Source: Elysia crispata (Eukaryota; Mollusca; Gastropoda; Plakobranchidae). Taken from it: a DNA stretch of 64,000 nt. Made by a program: the position numbers and the translations under genes. Below, one piece after another: positions 1 through 13,094 of the stretch. Each line of letters starts with the position of its first letter. Within the stretch, counting starts at the first letter, position 1. The stretch is from contig JAWDGP010004033.1 of assembly GCA_033675545.1 (NCBI GenBank), positions 186,001 to 250,000 of the forward strand. The letters are read 5' to 3'. The notes under the pieces were generated by a model, which was given only the letters and a program-made list of their open reading frames with translations, was not told the DNA's origin and did not search any database.

Positions 1-984
1 AGCAAAAGTGCTGAGATCTTCTGTTGGTTCAATTGAAGCAGCCTTGTGACATCATTGCATTATCAATTATCTTCTTTTGTGTGTGTTTTTCTTCGTTTTT
101 TCCAGTAGGACAGATAGGTTTTTCAATCTTTCATGTCATCTCTTTTCTTATCCTTCCTGCTTAAAACAAACTTCATCTTTCACAAAAATCTTTTTTTTTT
201 TTTGGATTTTCTCAATAAAATTAGGAGAGGGGAAAAAAATCATTTGTTCTTGCTTTAAGACTTTTCAGGTCAAGACAAATTTTTGGCTACATTTGTAGAC
301 TAATCAAAGGTAGTCAGCTTACACCTCATGTACAAGTGAGACTTACATGTTTACCTTCTAATATTCATGTCTTTCTTTTCAAGCAAATTTCATGTCTGCA
401 AAGTGTTGTCTGTAAATACATTTCTTTGTTTTATGGTTTGTTCGTTTTTTCACTATGTATGCTTTGAGTCCTTTGTACTTTCCATCTTTGAAAATGTCAT
501 AGAACTGGAGTGTGATGTTATATTTGCAATCTGTGCTGTATCTATGGTAGTGGTTGTCTATACATAATTTTATGCAGAGCAGTGCCCAACATATGGGGTA
601 TCCATCTACGTTGAAACAACAAAGATATAGAGCTTACAACTACCTTTATTTATACCTTTTTTTTTGTAAAACACGGCAATCCTTAGATTAATCATAGAAA
701 ATTCTCTATGAATTAGGGGCCCTGCTCTTTAGAGTAGGCGATCATGACCCTCTGCGCATCTCTATCCCTTAATGCTGTTAGTGCTTCTGTCACTCATTTT
801 ACATTTAGCCACTTATCTTTTCTCGCTTCTTTCCCCTGCTGCATTTTTCTTTAAAATCAATCCAGTTGTCACAAGATGTTTCAGTTTCTTTTTTCTCATC
901 TCATGGCCAAAAAAAAAACTGCCTGTAGTTTACATATGATATTAATGAGCAATGGTGTGCTAGCTCCTTGTAGCACAGTTTAGT
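1..984. other. AT-rich intergenic DNA, no gene seen
   Basis: T-rich, low-complexity sequence with short homopolymer runs. The two open frames here (73 and 66 residues) are rich in Phe, Ser and Cys, as expected from T-rich DNA, and show no domain or splice context. I see no RNA gene or recognisable element before the LINE remnant that follows. Confidence 0.5.
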
Positions 985-1600
985 TTGAATTCTTTGAAGT
1001 CCATGAATGAGATTATAGCATTATCCTTAGGAACCACATTTCAATTAATTTTGTAGTTGTTTTTCAATTTGTCCAAGCCTAACATCCATACATAAGGATG
1101 GGCTCAATAAAACACTTCAGTGCTCTTTTTCTCATGTAGATGAGATGTATTCATTCGTGAGTTCTGATTTCAGTCAATGAAAACTCATTTTTAACTTGCG
1201 CCGTTCTTGATGCGATTTCACAGTTGCTGTGTCCATCCCTTAACTTTAAAGTGCCCAAATATTTGGATTGATCTATGAACTTGAATTAATTTTGACTACC
1301 AAAGAATTGATCTGTGCACACTCATTGTTTTGATTGATGACCATTACTTCTGTATTTTTGCTCTTTAATCCCCATCCTTTCCTTCTGCTTTCTTCTTCAG
1401 TGAAGTCTAATAATTGTGGCAAGTCTTCTTTATTTTCTGCAATTAATACAGCATCATCAGAGTATTTCATGTTGCTTACTTTGTGCCCTCCTTTTTTAAT
1501 TCCTGGGTATCCTTCTATGCTTCTCAAATCATTTCACTTTAGAGAGAGAAAAGGTCTGGAGCAAGCACACATCCTTGTCAGACACCACACTTTATTTTAT
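985..1600 (-). pseudogene. RTE-type LINE reverse transcriptase remnant 1
   Basis: The minus strand encodes decayed non-LTR reverse transcriptase. About 1273-1527 reads EGYPGIKKGGHKVSNMKYSD, then DAVLIAENKEDLPQLL and KNTEVMVINQNNEC. The YSDD corresponds to the catalytic YADD box of the RT palm domain. Further downstream on the minus strand (1150-985), after a break, the frame reads KRALKCFIEPILMYGC with in-frame stops, which is the C-terminal region seen in remnant 2. Stops and frame changes show it is dead. In family terms this is the endonuclease-reverse transcriptase type (RTE clade) common in gastropod genomes; the clade is inferred from motifs only. Confidence 0.75.
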
Positions 1601-2391
1601 TTTTTTTTAAATGAGCTGATTTACCCATCAACTCACATAGTTGCTGTCTGTTATCAGTTAATGTTTTTTTTTTAATTGGTTTTGCCCAAGGATCTCTCAC
1701 AGACTAGCAGAGGGAAGGATACCCTCATTTTTCTTTCTCAGAGTTGGCTCTGATCTAAGGTTTACACTTTTTATAAACATACGTTTAATTTTTACACTGC
1801 TTTCTGTAGCCATATTTTTTTTGTTCTTTAGTAAAGATCGTTTAATATTGAGCTATAAGAATGTGATCTTCAGCTCAACACTGTATGATGTAACTGTCTA
1901 AACCTCGCCTCCTTTCTCACTCTTTCTTTTCTCTCTCATTTCTGTCGTTCTGTCTTATCCTGGGCTAATCTATGAGGATTTTCTCCTTTTCCCTTCTCCT
2001 ATATCCTATATCATTTTTTTTCCCATATTAAATCTTCATTTCTGTTTTTCTCTTCATATTAAGACATTAGCTCTAAACTCTTATTAGAGCTGGCTCACCA
2101 GAGTCAAACTTTTTTTTTCTTTTTCTCCCAACTCTTGAGGCTTTTATGTGAGGGATATGTGGACCCAAGGATGCAACTAGCCAGTTTTGGAAAGGAGGAC
2201 CTCGGGGTAGTAACAATAATTCTATTCAGGTTAATTCGAGGCACTTGTGGGATTGACTGACAGTGACAAAAATAGCATTATATAAAAGAATATATTTGTG
2301 AACTTCTCTTCCTATATTTTTAGGTAAATAACTTTGTACAGTGCTATATTTATTTACTTACATGTATCTTTATGTAAGTTGACATGTAGCG

Positions 2392-2438
2392 ATGTATTTT
2401 CTGGCTTTATTTTTACTTCAAATTTCAAAGAGGATTAG

Positions 2439-2483
<45 letters not shown>

Positions 2484-2498
2484 AAAAGCATACAATAA

Positions 2499-2554
<56 letters not shown>

Positions 2555-2560
2555 GTCAGT
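2392..2560. repeat. (GA)n and (AT)n microsatellites
   Basis: A (GA)20 tract at 2442-2482 is followed, after about 20 bases, by an (AT)25 tract at 2503-2553. The open frame across it encodes only Arg-Glu and Ile-Tyr runs and is not a gene. Confidence 0.95.
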
Positions 2561-2924
2561 TGAAATTTGAATTCTCATTAATAATTTCTCGATACTTCAG
2601 GCTAGCTTCCTTTAGTCCCAATTAACGTTATGGGATTGATTCTAATATAAGCAATACTGGACATTTTGCTTTGCTGTTCATTCTTGCGTGATATTTTTGT
2701 GCTTCTAATATACAAATTTATAACTAATTAAAACCAGTTTCAGCATTAGAAAAAAATCCTCAGTACATAAAGCCATTTTAAAATTAATATAAAAGTATAT
2801 AAATTCACAGTGTAAGAAAAAACACGTCATCCCTGTGGTGGTAGTAGTAGCAGCAGCAGTGGGTGGAGGAGGAGGAGAAGAAGAAGAAGAGCAATTATAG
2901 GAACCATAATCGTTACATTCAATC

Positions 2925-3510
2925 AATTAGGTGCCCTACTCTATAGAAGAGGCGATCATGATCTTTTAATCTTGTACAGCTCATCTCTCTGATCATCTTG
3001 GATGGTTTTCCAATGTTCATCCAGTCCGCCAGGCTGTCCAACATCTTTTCTCTTGGTCTTCCTCTGCCTCTCTTTCCATCAAATTTTCCTGTTGTTACCA
3101 AATTAGTTGGTTTCTTCTTATGACATGACCAACAAATTTTGCTTGTCTTTTTCGTATTTTGGTCATTGTCTTGTGGTTTGTGCTTCTGTTAAGACTTCTT
3201 CATTTGTTTTCTTCGCTGTTCATGGTATTCTCATCATTCTTCTTAAAAACCACATCTCTGTTGTCTTCAAGGATCTTTTCATTCGCTCGTCAATTGTCCA
3301 TGTCTCACACCCATAGAGTAGTACCGGTTCTATAAATGCCTCTAGAATTCTTTTTCTCACTACTATTGATATCTTTATGTTTGTCATAATGGATTTCATT
3401 TGCTGGAATGAGGCTTTCGCTTGAGCAATTCTACTTTTTATCACTTGGTGGTTCCTACCATCTGATGTTATCTGTGTTCCAAGGTATTTGAATGAGTTGG
3501 CTTGTTTTAT
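2925..3510 (-). pseudogene. RTE-type LINE C-terminal remnant 2
   Basis: The minus strand reads SRIAQAKASFQQMKSIMTN, then AFIEPVLLYGCETWTID and TTEMWFLRRMMRIP, and after a stop DGKRGRGRPREKMLDSL and DHDRLFYRVGHLID. These are the conserved LYGCETWT...EMWFLRRM and GRPR motifs of the C-terminal part of RTE-type endonuclease-reverse transcriptases. The reverse transcriptase core is absent and several stops interrupt the frame. It lies in the same orientation as remnant 1 but is a separate copy, because remnant 1 has its own version of this region. Confidence 0.8.
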
Positions 3511-3519
3511 TACTTAAAT

Positions 3520-6410
3520 ATATTAAAATTTAAGTTATTTTTGTTTTAAATATTTCATTATATAAGCCCCTAGTTTTAAATGTTACAAAACTTAAAAACA
3601 TTTCTAAAGAAACTCAAGTCCCAGGTATTGTCGATTTTAGTCGAGACGCGTATAACACAAGCCTTTTCAGTTGAATATTGCTCACCCGATCGGCTGGTTA
3701 ATCAGCACACTGTTACGATGACGTTTGTTTATGGCTATCTAGAGTAACTCCTTGGCAGTCAAAACAACCTCGTTCTCAATCTAACATGGAGAGGACGTGT
3801 TTTTCTTACAGTGTGAATGTCAAGGCGATGGTTCTTGCTGGGACCCATCGGCCTAGTTTTGGATTAACAAAAGATACGAACGTTTGTTGCGTCGTCTTTT
3901 TATCCCAGTCTTTATTTGGCTAAGGTTTCACCCCCCATATTAATCTTTCTTTTTTGTCATTACTTTTCAGAAGTAAAACGTGGGACCTTATTTGAATCCT
4001 CAAAGCTTTCTTATCATCCAGTTACTATTTCTCTTGATAACGCTTTTAAAGAGAACTGGGAAAAATGTTGACTGGAGTAAAAACCTAATTAATGAATGTT
4101 TTGAATAAAATCTTATGTGAATTATCAGTTGTGCTTTATTATGTAATGTAAGCTGAAAGTCAAACAGATTAAAGTTCATTTAACAGGCAATGCCCTTATA
4201 TGTATTATTTAATGAAAATGTCATATACATAAGTTTCATTGACGTTATTTTTAAAAGACTGTTTTATGTGTCTTTTTTAGAAAACAATGTGAATTTAAAA
4301 TTATTTCTTTTTATATTTTTATAATTTGGATTCCTCTGAATAAACTCAGATAACACTCTTATCTGTCTTTGTTATTTTTTATAATGTTCCTTTTTTTAAT
4401 ACCTCCCACATTCAATATATTGAGAGTTTAAACCCAAAGGTTTTCGTATGTGTTATGGTATTCATCAAGTGATTTCAATTCATTGCAATTTGCATAGAGT
4501 TTAAGATCCGTCATTTTTATACGAAAGTAATATTGAACTCCATTTAAAGTAATAGAAACATAAACTCTATTACCGAATTGATAATGCGTGAATGGTATGT
4601 GTTGGTAACATAGCATGGAATAGTCAACTGCCACATAGATGCTGAATCAATATTGAATAATTAAATAGGGGTGAGAAAAACCTCTATACTTCTTTCTCTG
4701 TAAATAAGCATAGTAACAAAATATCATTACAATAGAATAGAATTCGAAAAAAAAAATATCAAAACGGTAGAATCGATTTCGATTTTTTTCTTTCTCTATA
4801 CTAATACAATACCAATGCTGTAGAATCGAAATGATTTCTATAAATCATCAAAATAATACCATATTATCAAAATATAATTGAATTTGAGACCGAAGTAAAG
4901 AGTGCCCTTATAATCCTTTTCATAACATTTTTTTTCCGATTTTTTTAGTAATAATCATAATATTCCTCTTGGCTATGAGAACTGTCCATAGCATTATTTA
5001 TAGATATTGTTCTATTTTCCACTACCTTTAGTAAGACACTCTGCTTTCACTGTTATAGCTAATCTTGATTTACCCAAGCAGGATATAGCTGGTAACACTC
5101 AGCGGCTGCATATATTGAATTTTATGATTACATGTTCTCTTAATATAACAATAATGACACGATTTTTTGGGGGGTTGAGTGAGTGGGCAATAAACTTTTT
5201 AACTGGAGTTGGAGCAAATCTTTACGATTGGACTGATGACTCGAAAAAGATCAGATAGAGATAGAGATAAAAGATCTGGGACGGGCTAAAAAGATAATAG
5301 TTATTGTGAAATGTGAGGGAAGAGAAATATGCAGGTACATGGTCACTATCGCCAACCGGCACGACACTCCATAATGGTTTCTAAAAAGAATAAAAAAATT
5401 GGGTTTTCAGATAATTTCTCAAAAGAAAAATATACGAATAAAACATTCACTATTACTTCTATCTAGATAACCTAATTTCGATTGAAAGGTTTGAAATCGA
5501 ATAAACTTTGGACCTTGATATTTTTGCAATTAGCTTAATTCATGTTCTCGGTCTACCTAGATCTATACCGGGATTGAATTGTTGTTGAAACAATAAGAGA
5601 GTGACCGCCACCCTTTATGATTTAGGGATGGCGGACCATTCAAGAGCCCAAGAGGCTATGGAAATCACTCTAGACAATCAAGAGTTTGACACAAATGAAA
5701 TTATGATAACTGTTATAGGAAAGGGAGCTGTAGTTGTGATGATATTCAAGTAACTCTGAATAGAACGAGTGGACCAGCCGGGGCAGAGGAGGATAGTTTT
5801 TACCAAGTTTATAGACTTGAGGATCCTACACGCTGGTTCCTTATAACAAATAAACCTGAAGCTGACTTACTAAACAATACAACAAAAACAGTCAACAATC
5901 GTCCATTCTCTCTGCACTTTAAAAGAAGGACAAAGTAGAAAGTGTGTTGTAAAGACGAGAAGTGTAGAACAGTGTCTGAACACAGCTCACCCGAGAAGTT
6001 ATGGCATTTATAGTAATTAACCAAAGAAAGTTGAAGAGAAGGGAAAAGATTGAGGAGAAATAGGGGAAGGCATAGAGAACATTGTAATCGCCTCGATCAT
6101 AGGAAAGAAAGAAGACTAAGAAATTGGAAACTCTAACACACAAGGCCCTGACCGACAAAATCAAAACAGCTCTAATGTAGAGGACACAGACGAGGAGGAT
6201 AGAACGGAGACTTTCCAAACACCCAACGCTAGAGCCGCTACTGACACAAAATCAGAAAACAAAGAGAAAAGCAAACTTAAAAAAAGGATTCACTAGAACA
6301 ACGCAAGATACGTTGATTAAATATAACATAGACAACAAGTCCAAACAGGGAGACTGTTAAAAATTCGATTTTCCGGTGTCCATATTGTTTTTATGTTATT
6401 TATAAAGATA
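3520..6410. other. AT-rich intergenic DNA, unidentified
   Basis: About 2.9 kb of AT-rich DNA. Between 5000 and 6250 it is somewhat richer in G and C and has short open frames on both strands (83 residues at 5007-5258 plus; 99 at 5919-6218 minus). None shows a domain I recognise. The short plus-strand stretch near 5620-5750 could be decayed coding sequence but is interrupted. Confidence 0.4.
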
Positions 6411-6419
6411 TAAAAATTT

Positions 6420-9400
6420 GAATTGGATTCCCCTTTGTCTATCTCTATAAATAGCATAATTCTAATATGGCCGCCGATTAATTCTAATTTGGCAATCTCT
6501 ATAAATAGCATAATTCCAATATGGCCCACGGGAAATTCTATTTTTTTTCCATATCTATAAATAACATAATTTCAATATGGCCGCTGTGAATTTTTTTTCC
6601 ATCTCTATCAATAGCATAAATCTAATATGGTGCCGGTTAATTCTAATAAGGCAAATATCTAAAAATAGCATAATTCGAATAAAGCCGCCTATTTTCGGCA
6701 TCTCCATAATTAGCATAATTCCAATATGGCCAACGGTTAATTTTAATTTGGCAATCTCCATAATTAGCATAAATCCAATATGGCCGCCGGTTAATTCTAA
6801 TTTTGCTATTTGTATTATTAGCCTAATTCCACTATGGCCGCCGGTTAATTTTATTGTGGTATTCTCTATAAATAGCATAATTCGAATATGGCCAACGGTT
6901 AATTCTATTTTGGACATCTCTATAATAAGCATAATTCCAATATGGCCGCCGGTTAATTCTATTTTGTCAATCTCTATAATTAGCATAATTCCAATATGGC
7001 CGCCGTTTAATTCTATTTCGGCCATCTCCATAATTAGCATAATTCCAATATGGCCGCCTATTTTAGGCATCTCTATAATAAGCATAATTCCAATATGGCC
7101 GCCGGTTAAATCTATTTTGGCCATCTCTATAATTCGCATACATCGAATATGGCCGCCGGTTAATTCTATTTTATGCATCTCTATAATTAAAATAATTCCA
7201 ATATGGCCGCCGGTTAATTCTATTTTGGCTATCTCTATAATTAGCCTTTTTCCAATCTGACCGCCGGTTAATATTATTTTGGTAATTGCTATAAAAAGCA
7301 TAATTCCAATATGGCCGCAGGTTAATTCTATTTTGGGCATCTCTATAATTAGCATAATTCCAATATAGGCGCCAGTAATTCTATATTGTTAATCTCTATA
7401 ATTAGCATAATTCCAATATGGCCTCCGCTTTATTCTATTTTGGCCATCTCTATGATAAGCATAATTCGAATATAGCCGACGGTTAATTCTAATTTTGTTA
7501 TTTCTATTATTAGCCTAATTCCAATATGGTCGCCGTTTAATTTTATTTTGGTATTCTCTATAAATATAATAATTCCAATATGGCCACAGGTTAATTCTAT
7601 TTTGGGCATCTCTATAATAAGCATAATTAGAATATGGCCGCTGGTTAATTCTATTTTGTCCATCTCTATAACTCGCCTAATTCCAATATTACCGCCTATT
7701 AATTTTTTTTGGTATTCTCTATAAATAGTATAATTCCAATATGGCCGCCAGTAAATTCTATTTTGGCCATCTCCATAATTAGCTAGTTTTAATATGGCCG
7801 CCTATTTTAGGCATCTCCATAACTACCATAATTCCAATATGGCCGCCGGTTAATTCTATTTTGGCCATCTCTATAATTCGCATACATCGAATATGGCCGC
7901 CGGTTAATTCTATTTTATGCATCTCTATAATTAAAATAATTCCAATATGGCCGCCTATTTTGGCTATCTCTATAATTAGCATAATTCCAATATGGCCGTC
8001 GGTTAATTCTATTTTGACCATCTCTATAGTTCTCATACATCGAATATGGCCGCCGGTGAATTCTATTTTATATATCTCTATAATTAAAATATTTCCAATA
8101 TGGCCGCCTATTTTGGCTATCTCTATAATTAGCCTAATTTCAATATGGCCGCCTATTTTAGGCATCTCTATATTTAGCATAATTCCAATTGGCCGCCGGT
8201 TAATTCTATTTTGGCCATCTCTATAATTCGCATACATCCAATATGGCCGCCGGTTATATCTATTTTATGAATCTCTATAATTAAAATAATTCCAATATGG
8301 CCGCCAATTTTGGGCATCTCTATAACTAGCATAAATCCAATATGGCCGCCGGTTAAATCTATTTTGGCAATCTCTATCAATAGCAAAATTTCTATATTGC
8401 CTATCTCTATAATTAGCCAAATTCCAATATGGCCGCCAGTTACTTTTATTTTAGTAATTGCTATAAAAAGCATAATTCCAATATGGCCGCCGGTTACTTT
8501 TATTTTAGTAATTGCTATAAAAAGCATAATTCCAATATGGCCGCAGGTTGATTCTATTTTGGGCATCTCTATAATAAGCATAATTTCAAAATAGGCGCCA
8601 GTATTTCTATCGTGTTAATCTCTATTATTAGCATAATTCCAATATGGCCGCCGGTTAATTCTATTTTGGCCATCTCCATAATTCGCATACAACGAATATG
8701 GCCGCCGGTTAATTCTATTTTATGTATCTTTATATCTAAATAATTCCAATATGGCCGCCTAATTTTAGGCATCTCTATAATTAGCATAATTCCAATATGG
8801 CCGCCGGTTAAATCTTTTTTGGCAATCTCTATAAATAGCAAAATTTCTATTTTGGCTATCTCTATAATTAGCCTCATTCCAATATGGCCGCCGGTTAATT
8901 TTATTTTGGTAATTGCTATAAAAAGCATAATTCCAATATGGCCGCCGGTTAATTTTATTTTGGTAATTGCTATAAAAAGCATAATTCCAATATGGCCGCA
9001 GGTAAATTCTATTTTGGGCATCTCTTTAATTAGCATAATTCCAATATAGGCGCCGGTTAATTCTATTTTGGGCATCTCTACAATAAGCATAATTCCAATA
9101 TGGCCGCCGGTTAATTTTATTTTGGTAATTGCTATAAAAAGCATAATTCCAATATGGCCGCAGGTTAATTCTATTTTGGGCATCTCTATAATTAGCATAA
9201 TTCCAATATAGGCGCCGGTTAATTCTATTTTGGGCATCTCTACAATAAGCATAATTCCAATATGGCCGCCGGTTAATTCTATTTTGTCCATCTCTATAAT
9301 TAGCATAATTCCAATATGGCCGCCGGTTAATTCTATTTCGGCCATCCCCATCATTAGCATAATTCCAATATGGCCGCCTATTTTAGGCATCTCTATAATT

Positions 9401-10963
9401 AGCATAATTCCGATATGGCCGCCGGTTAATTCTATTTTGGCCATCTCTATAATTCGCATACAACAAATATAGCCGCCGGTTAATTCTATTTTATGCATCT
9501 CTATAATTAAAATAAATCCAATATGGCCTCCTTTTTTGGGCATCTCTATAATTAGCATAATTCCAATATGGTCGCCGGTTAATTCTATTTTGGGAATCTC
9601 TATAAATAGCAATCTTTCTATTCTGGCTATCTTTATAATTAGCCTAATTCCAATATGGCCGCCGGTTAATTTTATTTTGGTAATTGCTATAAAAAGCAAA
9701 ATTCCAATATGGCCGCATGTTAAGTCTATTTTGGGTATCTCTATAATTAGCATAATTCCACTATAGCCGCCGGTTAATTTTATTGTGGTATTCTCTATAA
9801 ATAGCATAATTCCAATATGGCCGCCTGTTAATTCTATTTTGGCCATCTCTATAATAAGCATAATTCCAATACGGTCGCCGGTTAATTCTATTTTGGCCAT
9901 CACTATAATAAGGATAATTCCAATAATGCCGCCGCTTAGTTCTATTTTGGCCATATCTATAATTAGCATGTATCAAATAAGGCCCCGGTTAATTCTATTT
10001 TGTGCATCTCTATAATTACCATAATTCCAATATGGCCGCCTATTGTGGGCATCTCTATAATTAGCATAATTCCAATATGGCCAACGGTTAATTCTATTTT
10101 GGCCATCTCTATATTCGTATACATCCAATATGGCCGCCGGTTAATTCTATCATATGCATCTCTATAATTAAATAATTCCAATATGGCCGCCTATTTTGGG
10201 TATCTCTATAATTAGCATACATCCAATATGGCCACCGGTTAGTCCTATTTTGTTAATCACTATAATTAGCATAATTCCAATATGGCCGCCGCTTATTTCT
10301 ATTTTGGCCATCACTATAAAAAAGCATTATTCCAATATGGCCGCATGTTAATTTTATTTTGGCAATCTCTCTTATTAGCATAATTTCAATATGGCCGCCG
10401 GTTAATTCTGTTTTGGCCATCTTTATAATTAGCATAATTGCAATATGGCCACCTGTTAATTCTTTTTGGCCATCTCTATAATTAGCATAATTCCAATATG
10501 GCCGCCGGTCAATTCTACCTTGACTATCTCTATAATTAGCCTAATTCCAATATTGCCGTCGATTAATTTTTTTTTGGTATTTTCTATAAATAGCATAATT
10601 CCAGTATGGCCGCCGGTTAATTCTATTTTGGCCATCTCTATAATTAGCTTAATTCCAATATGGCCGCCGATTAATTCTTTTTTGGCCATCTCTATAATTA
10701 GCATAATTCCAATATGGCTGCCGGTTTATTCTTTTCTGGCAATCTCTATAATTAGCATAACTCCAATATGGCCGCCGGTTAATTTTTTTTTTTTGGCAAT
10801 CTCTATAAATAGCAAAATTTCTATTTTGGCTATCTCTATAATTAACCTGATTCCAATATGACCGCCGGTTTATTTTTTTTCTTTGGTATTCTCTATAAAT
10901 AGCATAGTTCCAATATGGCCGCCGGTTAATTCTATTTTAGCAATCTCTATAATTAGCATAATT
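6420..10963. repeat. 54-bp satellite/minisatellite array (about 80 units)
   Basis: Direct reading shows about 4.5 kb of tandem units close to AATTCCAATATGGCCGCCGG followed by TTAATTCTATTTTGGCCATC and TCTATAATTAGCAT (54 bp). A shorter 45-bp version lacks the GTTAATTCT part. Divergence between neighbours is moderate. Both unit lengths are multiples of three and the unit lacks stop codons in one frame on each strand. The array therefore gives long frames on both strands: 466 codons at 8569-9969 minus, reading IEMAKIELTGGHIGIML repeatedly, and 227 codons at 6577-7260 plus, reading ISIISIIPIWPPVNSIL. These have no signal, domain or splice structure, so I treat them as a property of the repeat. Each unit also contains ATGGCC and GGCCAT as inverted 6-bp words separated by 18 bases. 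Confidence 0.95.
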
Positions 10964-11083
10964 AGACTACTAAGAGTGGCACTAGTAGTAGTATTTGTAG
11001 TAAGAGAAGTAATGTATTACGATTAGAAGTAAAGACAGGAGCAGTAATAGTTGTAATAGTAGTGGCAGCAGCAAAAGTAGTAT

Positions 11084-11130
<47 letters not shown>

Positions 11131-12400
11131 TTGTCTGTAATTATACCATGGGTAAATGTACTTCAATTTTCAGTACGCATCTTATCAAAGAACAAGAATC
11201 AAATAATTTTCTCCTGTCAGCGATTTTCTACAGCTCTCAAAAGGATTAAGAGTGTAAATCGTTAGTTTTGGAGTTAACTCTGTCCACATTTCACTTCATC
11301 ATCACCACCACCATCAAAACGTTCCATACTCCATCACTGCAACCCTGTTACCACAACACCACCATCATTTTGGCCTCATATCTTAATAACTAATGACTAT
11401 CATTATCATCTGCACCCCCACCACTGGCATCAGAAATACTACAGTCACTTGCCTTTCTCCATCTCATAACATAAATCATTAAATGTTCTAGCAGTAGCAG
11501 CAGCACCTAATATCATCATCATCAATGCCACTGTACAACTACATCCATTGTCCTCGCCGTACATGTACATGTACTACCTCAGTACCAAATATTTTGTTCG
11601 ATAAACGTTCCTATAGCCAGGTCCCTATACATAACACATCAAAACAAAGAAACGCATATTGACACAAGCTGATGAAAAAATTTTAATCAAATCAAATTAT
11701 AAAACAGTGACAATATCAATAAGCTAAAAAAGGAAATAAAATCTAGAAAACATTATCATGTTCATTAAGGGACATAAAATAAATTTCATATTAATGTAAC
11801 CAAAATGCAAGACAAGAGTTATGAAGCTTTAATTTAAAACACTCATCTCTCACTTGCTGTGGTTTTCTGTGTATATATGTATATATAGATCTATCTATCT
11901 ATCAGTCAATCTCTCTTTATGTATTATACCATCAATTCATTCAAAAACAAGAAAAAGATAACCAATAAAGACCTTGAAAAGAGTTAGATCAATGTATTTT
12001 TAGCTTCTTTCTACACCATCTCCACCAAAACCACTCCATGTACAATAATTTTAATGAATTTTGATCTGCCAATTCCCATGTACACAAAGGCAAAGAATTT
12101 ATGAAGATCCCTTGACAGATTCGTCATTTGGAGGAGAAGGATTCATAGCATTACAAAATAACTTTATTATAAAATCTTATGTAAAGCTCTAGTGCTAAAA
12201 AGGCTCTCATATGCCCACTTTAGAATCATTCACACAATGCAAGAAAGCTTTACCAAAAGCTAGAAAACCATCTCAAGTCATGAGGGAGATGGATGAGATT
12301 ACTGGAATAAAGGTGGAACTAGTGGAAGCTAACATCACTTTAAATTTAATTAAAGATCGAACTGTAAGTGAATAGTTTCTTTTCACAGCAACTCTCCGAA
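10964..12400. other. Trinucleotide-rich intergenic DNA with (GTA)n
   Basis: The satellite gives way to GTA/GCA-rich sequence, with a clean (GTA)n tract near 11077-11130, and then to ATC/ACC-rich sequence at 11290-11550. From 11640 to 12400 it is AT-rich with no convincing frame. Confidence 0.6.
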
Positions 12401-12408
12401 TTCTTTTT

Positions 12409-12716
12409 CAAGCAGAAGACCAACACTCCTCGCAAAACTACACTTTTGATTTGAACTTTGATCTTATATTCACACATTCAAAATGAAACCATTCAAGGCA
12501 ATGGTCAGAGCGTACCATCTTCAATGTCAGATCATCGATTCTCTTACATGTAGGACAAACACAATGACCAGATTTCTTTTTTTCTTCCAACCGTGACTAA
12601 AGCAACTTGAATGCACTGTCACCAAAATAGGATCTCACACAAGCAATATCAACACATTCGTCAAGCAAACAAGATGAAATTTCATTATAAGGCTTGATGG
12701 TACGTGTATCAACATC
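12409..12716 (-). pseudogene. Transposon-derived PHD-finger C-terminus, broken
   Basis: Reading the minus strand from about 12716, a frame gives IKPYNEISSCLLDECVDIAC, then VRSYFGDSAFKLL, a TAG, SRLEEKKKSGHCVCPTCKR, and SDHCLEWFHFECVNI, with a second TAG just before FCEEC. The Cys/His spacing (CPTC, one Cys of the second pair, H-x2-C, C-x2-C) is that of a C4HC3 PHD zinc finger with one ligand changed to Ser. In metazoan genomes this arrangement (short conserved helix region, then a terminal PHD finger) is typical of transposon-derived proteins. Two in-frame TAGs and the missing zinc ligand indicate a dead copy. Only the C-terminal part is recognisable. Confidence 0.6.
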
Positions 12717-13094
12717 ATATTAATTTTAATTTAGAAGGGCTCCATGACAAACCGCGCTATGCGCCAAAATTCAAAATTTTGAAATATGCTGCTTGTTCTC
12801 TTGTCCAAAGGCATTCTATTACGATGATCAAATATTTGTTCCACAAAACGTGCTAAATCCCTCTCAAATGTCATGGAAATGTTCGTCTTTTTTTACAAAC
12901 ACCGTTATGAGCCATGGCTTTTTTTCGGCAACTTGCGCTATATCCGACCGGCCAATCAGATCGACGGAAATCAGACACACACCCCCGACTTCCGCTAGCT
13001 TGTTTACATCTGATTTCTCACATCGTGTCAGTCTCAGTTCACGAAATCGACAAGCCATTGTGCAATTCCGCGACAAATTTTTGATAGAACAACC

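Noticed and set aside
8569..9969. 466-codon minus-strand frame read as a repeat protein gene
   Set aside because: It lies wholly in the 54-bp satellite, has no non-repeat domain, signal or splice context, and the opposite strand is equally open. It is kept as a finding, not as a gene.
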